7,778 nt of DNA from Gammaproteobacteria bacterium (GTDB lineage Bacteria > Pseudomonadota > Gammaproteobacteria > Eutrophobiales > Eutrophobiaceae), in contig JACVQI010000189.1 of NCBI GenBank assembly GCA_015661095.1, positions 1 through 7,778 of the forward strand, written 5' to 3'. Positions 1 to 4,612 of the stretch are shown here, piece after piece. A model generated the notes under the pieces. The model searched no databases and had not been told where the DNA came from. It saw nothing but the letters and a program-made list of their open reading frames with translations. Position numbers and translations under genes: made by a program. Numbering within the stretch: the stretch's first letter is position 1; each line of letters begins with the position of its first letter.

Positions 1-176
1 AGATCGGCCTTGATAGGGCCGACCAGCAGGGACAGGATCTGCCTGTCGATGAAGGAAGAGATCAGGGCGATATTAAATACTGCTACCGCATACCACGCAT
101 GCACCGGATTCATCCAGGAATTGGCGACCGGCTCGCCAGCCTGTGACGAGTTACCCACCTCTTCTGTGTTCGCCAC
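1..176 (-). CDS. MFS transporter, N-terminal part (cut by window edge)
   Basis: The minus strand is open from a GTG at 176-174 to the window edge (58 codons plus two bases). The product begins MANTEEVGNS. A short hydrophilic head is followed by a first membrane helix (WYAVAVFNIALIS) and then the segment FIDRQILSLLVGPIKADL. The pattern F-x-D-R-x-x-L followed by P-I-K-x-D-L is typical of the first helix and loop of major facilitator superfamily permeases, such as organic-acid or sugar-acid type members. A GGAGG Shine-Dalgarno lies 10 nt before the GTG, which supports this start, and no in-frame ATG lies upstream. The substrate cannot be inferred because the rest of the protein is outside the window. 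The family call is from recognised motifs; a specific role would be a guess. Confidence 0.8.
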   Translation of the reverse strand, partial: MANTEEVGNSSQAGEPVANSWMNPVHAWYAVAVFNIALISSFIDRQILSLLVGPIKAD

Positions 177-254
177 TATCGTTATTCCTCCATTACCGGG
201 TGCTTAGTGCGCGAGATTTATTTTCGTGAAGCGGACCACATTCTCTCCCCTGTG

Positions 255-320
255 CTAGTTCAGGAAGGCAAAATATTCAGCGTCGTTAGTATCCGGATTG
301 ATCACGACCGGGTTGAACAT
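255..320 (-). CDS. Possible small ORF/leader peptide upstream of the MFS gene
   Basis: This is a 21-codon minus-strand ORF whose product begins MFNPVVINPD and ends EYFAFLN, closed by TAG. It has a perfect AGGAGGT Shine-Dalgarno (326-332) five bases before the ATG, stronger than that of most genes here. If the TAG were read through, the frame would continue 16 more codons to a TAA at 204-206, just short of the MFS ribosome binding site. I do not recognise the peptide. It could be a translated leader, a very small protein, or the relic start of a lost gene. The rest of 177-559 shows no other gene I can support. Confidence 0.35.
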   Translation of the reverse strand: MFNPVVINPDTNDAEYFAFLN

Positions 321-559
321 GACTTACCTCCTGCTGGACGGAAAGATGAATTTGTTCTCTGCACCAAAAGCCTGGAATGCGCAGTTCGGCAGGATGAAAC
401 TAGACTAACTTTGGAGGGTGGAAATTGATTTGGAACAAATAATATTGAAAGGGTATTTTTCGTATATCTTCAATGCCGGTTAAATTGGTACCGGGGACAC
501 TCACGAATCATTCCCTGAAACCCACAAGTACACTACGTCTTATCACTTCACAATTGATA

Positions 560-847
560 TTAAGCCGCTTTTTTTCGGCGCGTTGTAATTTTGAATTCAC
601 GCCCGATTTTAGCCAGCATATTTACCAGTGCGTCAATGCTGAATTTATAGATCAGGCCATGCATGAGGGCGCTGACATCCGGTTGATTTATGCCCAATAA
701 AGCAGCTGCTTCCTTTTGTTTAAGGTCTTTTTTGCGAATATGTTCACGAATCTCTAACAGCAATTCTGCCCGGATTTTCAGATTAGCAGCTTCGAGTTTA
801 TCAAAACCGAGGTCTTCAAAGATGTTGTCTGTCGTGGTGTGGTTCAT
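560..847 (-). CDS. XRE-family antitoxin of a HigBA-type module
   Basis: The product is 95 residues. The helix-turn-helix lies at about residues 34-64, with the XRE signature LKQKEAAALLGINQPDVSALMHG (quoted to show the recognition region) in its centre. The N-terminus (residues 1-30) is short and polar, and the C-terminus is basic (RRKKAA), as in HTH_37/HigA-type antitoxins. Known members neutralise a RelE-superfamily mRNA-cleaving toxin and repress their own promoter. The gene starts four bases after the toxin stop codon, and its AAAGG Shine-Dalgarno sits in the last toxin codons, so the two are probably translationally coupled. Toxin-first order is usual for higBA. The family call is strong; which operator it binds is inferred (see the palindrome upstream of the toxin). 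Confidence 0.85.
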   Translation of the reverse strand: MNHTTTDNIFEDLGFDKLEAANLKIRAELLLEIREHIRKKDLKQKEAAALLGINQPDVSALMHGLIYKFSIDALVNMLAKIGREFKITTRRKKAA

Positions 848-851
848 GCTG

Positions 852-1175
852 TTACCTTTTAATTAGTTTAAGTCTGTTTTTAACAAGCGCTATGTCTTGT
901 CTGGCGGTGCGCTGTGTTTTTTTACGAAATGCGTGCAGCACATATATGGTTTCTCTGTATTTGGCGATATAAATTACTCGGTATTGACCTTCATGCTGCA
1001 CACGAATTTCTTTAACACCTTGCCCAATGTTGGTCATAGGCTTCCAATCAGCAGGGTCAAAGCCCAGTTGTATGGACATTAATTCAGTTCCAAATTTTTG
1101 CCTGACTAAACCCGGAAATTCCCGCAGGTCTTCCCTGGAAGTGCCTAGCCACGTAATGGGCTTTAATTTATCCAT
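852..1175 (-). CDS. HigB-type toxin, phage Gp49-like family (RelE superfamily)
   Basis: The product is 107 residues, the usual size for this family. Family-typical stretches are KPITWLGTSREDLREFP near the N-terminus, then DWKPM (43-47), VKEIRV (54-59), YRVIYIAKY (65-73) and YVLHAFRKKTQ (78-88). Homologues are small nucleases that cleave mRNA, often at the ribosome, and are held inactive by the antitoxin encoded next to them. No residue is obviously missing, so the toxin is probably intact. There is no Shine-Dalgarno before the ATG, and the predicted -10 box ends only seven bases upstream, so the transcript may be leaderless. The matching antitoxin follows immediately downstream. Targets and activity cannot be read from the sequence. 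Confidence 0.87.
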   Translation of the reverse strand: MDKLKPITWLGTSREDLREFPGLVRQKFGTELMSIQLGFDPADWKPMTNIGQGVKEIRVQHEGQYRVIYIAKYRETIYVLHAFRKKTQRTARQDIALVKNRLKLIKR

Positions 1176-1182
1176 ATTTCTA

Positions 1183-1212
1183 ATTATAGATAATTATCTA
1201 TATATTTTACAA
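1183..1212 (-). promoter_or_regulatory. Promoter and palindromic operator of the HigBA-type module
   Basis: On the minus strand a perfect TATAAT (-10, plus coordinates 1183-1188) is preceded at 18 bp by TTGTAA (-35, 1207-1212, four of six consensus bases). A perfect 18-bp palindrome, TATAGATAATTATCTATA (1185-1202), covers the -10 box and most of the spacer. That is where an autorepressing antitoxin would be expected to bind. The promoter match is seen directly; use as an operator is inferred from how higBA-type modules are known to work. Confidence 0.65.
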
Positions 1213-1328
1213 CCGGAAATACTGAAATTATTGCGTATATCCTGGATTTCTGGTTCGGGCCTATCTGTTGTAAGGTTTATTTCCGCCCAGTCGTCGTAGC
1301 CAATTACTTCAAATGGACAGTCAGAAAC
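1194..1328 (-). pseudogene. Possible gene remnant between the two TA modules
   Basis: The minus strand has an open frame of about 44 codons with protein-like composition (FEVIGYDDWAEINL, then RPEPEIQDIRNNF). It lacks any ATG, GTG or TTG start after the preceding stop. It ends at a TAA inside the HigBA operator palindrome. I do not recognise it. It may be the C-terminal scrap of a gene displaced when the TA module arrived, or chance. Confidence 0.22.
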
Positions 1329-1429
1329 TCAACCTTTCCATGGCGAGGCTTGCGCACGACCGCAATCTGAATGCCGCCGATCTCGTCGCAGCAGGATACC
1401 GTGGCCTGTTACTGATTATTTTGGCTGCA

Positions 1430-1495
1430 TCAAGGAGGTCCGCAAGACCTCGACCGCATAGCATAATCATCGGCGCGGGTTTCGGCTTCGTTCAC
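1430..1495 (-). pseudogene. Possible 5' remnant of a type I restriction HsdR/helicase gene
   Basis: A GTG at 1495 opens a 21-codon frame beginning with VNEAETRAD. The start NEAETRA(E/D) is what I associate with the N-terminus of many HsdR-type DEAD/DEAH helicase subunits. After that the sequence no longer matches, and it stops at TGA. The fragment lies just downstream of the YafQ-type toxin gene, in a region (1203-1514) without an intact gene. The similarity covers under ten residues, so this is a tentative reading from memory. Confidence 0.25.
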
Positions 1496-1514
1496 GGGTT
1501 TTAAGTATTGCGCT

Positions 1515-1784
1515 TTAACCAAAAATATCCGCATGACTGCCGGTGCGTTCAAAACACGCCACATCACCCTCAATGGAATAAATCAGAATCCAATCCGGTT
1601 CAATGTGACAATCACGGCTGGGTTTCCACTCGCCCTTTAACGGATGGTCACTCAACTCGCGCGGCAGCGGCGATCCTTCCAGCAACAAACCAATTACCTG
1701 CCGCAGTTTGCTTAAATCTTTACCGCGCTTCTGCGCCAGTTTCACGTCACGCTTGAACTGGCCGGTGTAACGGGCCGACCGCAC
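1515..1784 (-). CDS. YafQ-type mRNA interferase toxin (RelE superfamily)
   Basis: The product is 89 residues and matches the YafQ family along its whole length: an N-terminal FKRDVKLAQKRGKDL segment, then DHPLKGEW, CHIEPDWILIY and the C-terminal RTGSHADIFG. Residues His47, His60, Asp64, Trp65 and His84 correspond, with a constant offset of three, to the E. coli YafQ active-site residues His50, His63, Asp67, Trp68 and His87. The toxin therefore appears catalytically complete. YafQ is known to cleave mRNA on the ribosome. Translation probably starts at the GTG at 1784-1782, whose first base overlaps the stop codon of the antitoxin gene, indicating coupled translation. Antitoxin-first order is normal for dinJ-yafQ and relBE systems. 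Confidence 0.9.
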   Translation of the reverse strand: MRSARYTGQFKRDVKLAQKRGKDLSKLRQVIGLLLEGSPLPRELSDHPLKGEWKPSRDCHIEPDWILIYSIEGDVACFERTGSHADIFG

Positions 1785-2026
1785 TAAATGTCCAGTTGTT
1801 TGAACAATTCAGACGCGTTCTTTGCCTCAAAAACCTCTTCACCGCGCCGCGCCTTGCGAATGGTCTCTGCCGTCAATGCGTTGGGCGTTTCATGCTCGGC
1901 GATGTAAAGGCGGATCAAATCCCGCACAATCTGCGCCGCTGGTCGGTGACGGTTGGCCGCGACCGCCATAAATTGGTCGCGCAATTCTGGCTCCATCTTG
2001 ATAGACATTTGCACTTCTTTCGCCAT
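1784..2026 (-). CDS. RHH-domain antitoxin (RelB/DinJ-like) of the YafQ-type toxin
   Basis: The product is 80 residues. Residues 5-45 (VQMSIKMEPELRDQF, then RPAAQIVRDLIRLYI) read as a ribbon-helix-helix DNA-binding fold. Residues 51-80 (TAETIRKARRGEEVFE, then ASELFKQLDI) resemble the toxin-binding tail of RelB-type antitoxins. I chose the ATG at 2026-2024 because AAGGAG lies seven bases upstream and the homology begins there. The frame is open further upstream, to 2104, but that stretch is promoter DNA. The gene overlaps the toxin start by one base. It should neutralise the toxin and, as in known relBE/dinJ-yafQ operons, repress its own promoter, which carries three phased repeats. Confidence 0.85.
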   Translation of the reverse strand: MAKEVQMSIKMEPELRDQFMAVAANRHRPAAQIVRDLIRLYIAEHETPNALTAETIRKARRGEEVFEAKNASELFKQLDI

Positions 2027-2041
2027 ATTCGGACTCCTTAA

Positions 2042-2093
2042 AATAGGTAGCTGATAGCATTCTAATAGGTATCTATAAGATATGCAAAAGGTA
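2042..2093 (-). promoter_or_regulatory. Promoter with three 22-bp-phased repeats for the RelB/YafQ-type module
   Basis: On the minus strand TAGAAT (-10, plus 2059-2064) is preceded at exactly 17 bp by TTGCAT (-35, 2082-2087). Reading the plus strand, AATAGGTA at 2042 and 2064 and AAAAGGTA at 2086 recur at exactly 22 bp, two helical turns. The repeats overlap the start-site region, the spacer and the -35 box, so a bound protein would block RNA polymerase. The sequence pattern is seen directly; binding by the RHH antitoxin is inferred. Confidence 0.6.
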
Positions 2094-2155
2094 GCCGTTA
2101 GCAAGGTAATACTCTGCGCGGGAATAACGGAGCGGCGGGTTATTCTGTTTCCCTA

Positions 2156-2402
2156 TCACCTTTTCTTCCGCCGCAACACACGCCGTGGAAATATTGCCCC
2201 GGCATCGCCTTCCCCGAGTATGTTCAGTGGCACAACCTTAACTCGTTCAGCCAGGGTGTTCGGCGAGACGGGTAAGACTGACTGGGTCCTCAAGATCGAA
2301 ATAGTTGGCCGAAGCAGGCGCAACAATCTCCCGCGCCAGCGTTGTCTTCCCACATTGACGCGGACTCATCAGCGCAACCACGCGGCTGCGAAATGGATCC
2401 AC
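2156..2402 (-). pseudogene. Internally deleted AAA_14/DUF4143-type ATPase
   Basis: From a GTG at 2402 the minus strand reads VVALMSPRQCGKTTLAREIV, then YFDLEDPVSLTRLAEHPG, ending in a TGA at 2247-2249. This is the start of the AAA_14 family (DUF4143-type ATP-binding proteins), including the Walker A region PRQCGKTT and the following FDLEDP. The first Walker A glycine is replaced by serine. Just beyond, in another frame, the sequence reads TLAERVKVVPLNIL and runs to a TGA at 2156. That resembles the C-terminal end of the same family. Full proteins are roughly 370-400 residues, so most of the gene is missing and the two ends are joined near 2255. It cannot make a working ATPase. An in-frame TAA just upstream of the GTG suggests the N-terminus is also damaged. 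Confidence 0.6.
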
Positions 2403-2499
2403 GCTCTGGGCATCGGCACATTACAACTGGAGTTGGGCAGATGGCAACCCGGTCAAAAAGGTTTGGAGCTCCAGGCTTGATTAGGAGTATTTAGACTAA

Positions 2500-2661
2500 A
2501 TGCAGCTTCGAGAACAACAAATTTATACAGCAGAAGAAATCAAACTAATTATGGATTTTATCCATGCCCGACCAATGGTGAAATCAGGGGAACGCCGTGG
2601 AAATGGTTGGATCCTTACAAACTCTTCCAGAAAATCCTCGGCAGTCAAAACAATCTGCTGA
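2500..2661 (+). CDS. Short ORF, possible 5' fragment of another gene joined to the NYN gene
   Basis: An ATG at 2500, with AGGAG 12 bases upstream, opens 53 codons beginning MQLREQQIYTAEEIKLIM. It runs in a different frame into the body of the NYN gene and stops at TGA 2659-2661. Only the part before about 2570 could be original; after that it is an out-of-frame shadow of NYN sequence. I do not recognise the first 25 residues. It looks like the beginning of an unrelated gene fused to the truncated NYN gene, but it could be chance. Confidence 0.25.
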   Translation: MQLREQQIYTAEEIKLIMDFIHARPMVKSGERRGNGWILTNSSRKSSAVKTIC

Positions 2662-3158
2662 AGGTGAAATATTTTACTGCCAGGGTACAACCTTCTACGA
2701 AAGACCCTGGTGTAAAGATTAGACAGGATACCTATCTGCGGGCATTACAATCCCATAATCCCCTGATTGAACTGTATTATGGTCATTTCCTGCGCCATGA
2801 AATATCCATGGAGCACTCCAACCCGCCGCCGGCAACGGTCAAAGTCTGGAAAAATGAGGAAAAAGGCTCAGACGTAAACCTCGCTCTGCATCTACTTAAC
2901 GACGCATGGCTTAATAACTATGACTGCGCAGTGATTGTTTCCAATGATTCGGACCTGGCGGAATCACTGCGAATGGTAAAAGAACAACATAAAAAACTGA
3001 TTGGTTTGATTACCCCCGGCGCACCTCAAAGGAAAACATCCCGGCAACTTCAACAGTACGCTGACTTCGTAAAACCAGTCCGCGCATGGGCATTAAAATC
3101 AAGCCAGCTTCCCAATCCCATACCCGGCACGAACATTCACAAACCCCCATCATGGTAG
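2574..3158 (+). pseudogene. NYN-domain (LabA/DUF88-like) nuclease, N-terminally truncated
   Basis: The first usable start in frame is a TTG at 2607, giving 183 residues, but family similarity already begins upstream at about 2574 (NGEIRGTPWKWLDPYKL). NYN proteins are PIN-like, metal-dependent RNases. Retained here are VWKNEEKGSDVNLA (residues 80-93 from the TTG), with one acidic site, and VIVSNDSDLAE (109-119), with another. What is missing is the opening strand with the family's invariant Asp (pattern YVDGFNLY), which should directly precede NGEIRG. No in-frame ATG exists upstream, and the frame is closed by TGA at 2478-2480. The remaining body is undamaged, so the loss may be recent, or a truncated product may still be made. 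I regard it as probably non-catalytic. Confidence 0.7.
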
Positions 3159-3162
3159 AAGC

Positions 3163-3240
3163 GTAGCACGGATGGAACGTAGTGGAATCCGGGGCAGGTT
3201 AATCCCGGATTCCGGCGTATGACGCCTGCATCCGGGCTAC
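3163..3240. repeat. Palindromic intergenic repeat (REP-like)
   Basis: The left arm GTAGCACGGATG, then GTGGAATCCGGGG, is mirrored by the right arm CCCGGATTCC, then CATCCGGGCTAC. The repeat begins four bases after the NYN stop codon. GTAGCCCGGAT-type palindromes recur in intergenic DNA of many proteobacteria. It could also form a hairpin at the end of the NYN transcript, but no U-tract follows. The DNA from here to the tRNA-Leu gene (3241-3453) holds no gene I can support. Confidence 0.6.
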
Positions 3241-3453
3241 CCGGCTACAATTTTCCGGTGAAGGACTGGTGCAGCAGCGACTTTTTCAACGCCTCCAACG
3301 CGGCGAGCTTCCCTTATATTGATCCTCTCTTTTAGACGAACGTTAGTCTGCCCGCAGGGGAAAAACCAGGGATGATTTTCATCAGCCTCACGGCCCGACC
3401 GTGACGGTTGACGATTTACTTCATGTATTACAAAGAGCTTCATCCGAATATTT

Positions 3454-3540
3454 TGGTGCCCGGGGACGGACTCGAACCGTCACGGCGGTAAAGCCGAGGG
3501 ATTTTAAGTCCCTTGTGTCTACCTATTCCACCACCCAGGC
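3454..3540 (-). tRNA. leuZ: tRNA-Leu (anticodon UAA)
   Basis: The minus strand begins GCCTGGG and ends CCCGGGC-A-CCA, a seven-pair acceptor stem with one U-G pair and an encoded CCA. The anticodon loop has UAA between the GGGA and UCCC stem halves. A long variable arm (CTCGGC.., ..GCCGTG) marks a class II tRNA, and the T arm reads GGTTCGAGTCC. At 87 nt its length is right. It is last in the tRNA cluster, as leuZ is in E. coli. Confidence 0.96.
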
Positions 3541-3607
3541 ATTTCTAATAATGTAAGACTAGATGCTGATGACGAATCTTTACAACTATGTCATCTGCCC
3601 GTTAATT

Positions 3608-3681
3608 TGGAGGCTGGGGTCGGAATCGAACCGGCGTCCACGGCTTTGCAGGCCGCTGCATGACCACTCTGCCACCCAGCC
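3608..3681 (-). tRNA. cysT: tRNA-Cys (anticodon GCA)
   Basis: The minus strand begins GGCTGGG and ends CCCAGCC-T-CCA, giving a perfect acceptor stem with U at the discriminator position, as expected for Cys. The anticodon loop is CTGCAAA, giving GCA. The T loop is GGTTCGATTCC. It is 74 nt with the encoded CCA. It lies 67 bp before tRNA-Leu and more than 240 bp after tRNA-Gly, with a terminator and a repeat in that gap. Confidence 0.96.
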
Positions 3682-3734
3682 AGATATCTACAACCTATCT
3701 CAAAATCAAAAATCATTTACGTCACAAAACATTT

Positions 3735-3808
3735 CGTCATGCCGGGCTTGACCCGGCATCCAGTAACCAATTGTCTTTACTGGATTCCGGCATTCGCCGG
3801 AATGACAG
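3735..3808. repeat. Double-hairpin dispersed repeat inside the tRNA cluster
   Basis: It contains two hairpins, GCCGGG-cttga-CCCGGC and ATTCCGG-cattcg-CCGGAAT, held by an outer inverted pair CCAGTAA/TTACTGG. The ends read GTCATGCCGGG and CCGGAATGAC. This is the widespread proteobacterial intergenic element of the GTCAT..CCGGAATGAC type. It sits between the tRNA-Gly terminator and tRNA-Cys and probably arrived after the cluster formed. Confidence 0.7.
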
Positions 3809-3885
3809 CGCTTTAAAATCACGATACTAACAGCGACCTGGCGGTCGCACTGCATGAACTTTGTTTTACCACTGCGCTTTAAGCT

Positions 3886-3914
3886 AAAAACCCCGGGATG
3901 GATAACCCAGGGTT
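3886..3914 (-). terminator. Intrinsic terminator after tRNA-Gly
   Basis: On the minus strand AACCCTGGG pairs over nine positions (one U-G) with CCCGGGGTT across an 8-nt loop, followed directly by TTTTT. It begins 11 bases after the encoded CCA end of tRNA-Gly. It should end, or partly attenuate, transcription before the Cys and Leu tRNA genes. Confidence 0.8.
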
Positions 3915-3924
3915 CATTAAAATC

Positions 3925-4000
<76 letters not shown>

Positions 4001-4044
4001 ATTTTGTAACTGAACTTCGATAACCTATTGTGCCAGGGGGAGTT

Positions 4045-4072
4045 ATTGTAACCGCGGTCTTCAGCCTGTCAA
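4045..4072 (-). promoter_or_regulatory. Sigma70-type promoter of the tRNA-Gly gene
   Basis: The minus strand has a perfect TTGACA (4067-4072), a 16-bp spacer and TACAAT (4045-4050, five of six). The start site would fall near 4038, leaving a leader of about 37 nt before tRNA-Gly. The bases after the -10 box are AACTCCCCC. A C-rich discriminator of this kind is known from stringently controlled stable-RNA promoters, so ppGpp control is plausible but inferred. Confidence 0.75.
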
Positions 4073-4098
4073 TAAGTGTGTTGAATTATAGGGTAATT

Positions 4099-4612
4099 TT
4101 ACTGTTTTTTTAAAGATTCATTTAATTTCGGCCAGGCACTGTAGAGGTATTCGCACATCGACCAGAGCGTCAGGATGACGGCGATATAAAGCAGTAGCAG
4201 CCCGATCGCGTAGATGGGTAAACCGAATAACGGGTCAGCATAAATCAGAAAAATCAGTGCAACCATTTGCGTCACCGTCTTAATCTTGAAAAGCGCTGCC
4301 ACCCACTTGGATGTCCCTGCCAATAATCACCGCGGCGGGCAAGGCCATATACAATGCCGGTCGTTGCTGTACCAGTAATACCAGCACCACGGCCACCATC
4401 AATTTATCGGCAACCGGGTCCAGGAAAGCCCCCAAACTGGATATCTGATTCAGTTTTCTGGCCAGATACCCATCCAGCAGGTCTGTTAAGGCGGCGATAC
4501 AGAAAAGCAGACAAGCGAGCTGATTGCTCCATTTGAACGGCAGGTAAAACACCAGGACGAACACCGGAATAATAATGATCCGCAATAGCGTCAAGGTGTT
4601 GGGTAAATTCAT
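4099..4612 (-). pseudogene. pgsA: CDP-diacylglycerol-glycerol-3-phosphate 3-phosphatidyltransferase, frame disrupted
   Basis: PgsA makes phosphatidylglycerophosphate from CDP-diacylglycerol and glycerol-3-phosphate in the inner membrane. Residues 1-101 from the ATG at 4612 are normal, with the complete CDP-alcohol phosphotransferase motif D44-x2-D47-G48-x2-A51-R52-x8-G61-x3-D65-x3-D69 and membrane helices on either side. After IIGRDI the frame runs eight to nine more codons and stops at 4280. The C-terminal part (FKIKTVTQMVALIFLIYA to LKKQ, ending at 4099) continues in the +1 frame. Compared with the 182-residue E. coli protein, about 17 residues (the ISALREWMAELG region) are absent, so about 50 bases seem deleted. 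The ATG overlaps the uvrC stop as ATGA. Because pgsA is normally needed, either another copy exists, the lesion is tolerated, or the assembly is wrong here. Confidence 0.8.

Noticed and set aside
473..500. CCGGTTAAATTGGTACCGGGGACACTCAC, resembling ends of REP-associated transposase elements (described here by its key parts CCGGT..ACCGG and GGGGACA)
   Set aside because: No transposase gene and no second copy in the window, so the resemblance cannot be supported.
1313..1504. Plus-strand ORF of 63 codons beginning MDSQKLNLSM
   Set aside because: No ribosome binding site or known family, and a possible minus-strand remnant overlaps it.
2082..2480. Long plus-strand ORF of 132 codons
   Set aside because: It overlaps the ATPase remnant, which has recognisable family motifs on the minus strand, and the plus-strand product resembles nothing I know.
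3237..3443. Minus-strand ORF of 68 codons after tRNA-Leu
   Set aside because: No recognisable motif and no clear ribosome binding site; it ends in the palindromic repeat. It could be a remnant, but I cannot support it as a gene.
4081..4090. A TATAAT on the minus strand just after the pgsA stop
   Set aside because: No suitable -35 at the right distance; the TTGACA/TACAAT pair nearby is a far better promoter.
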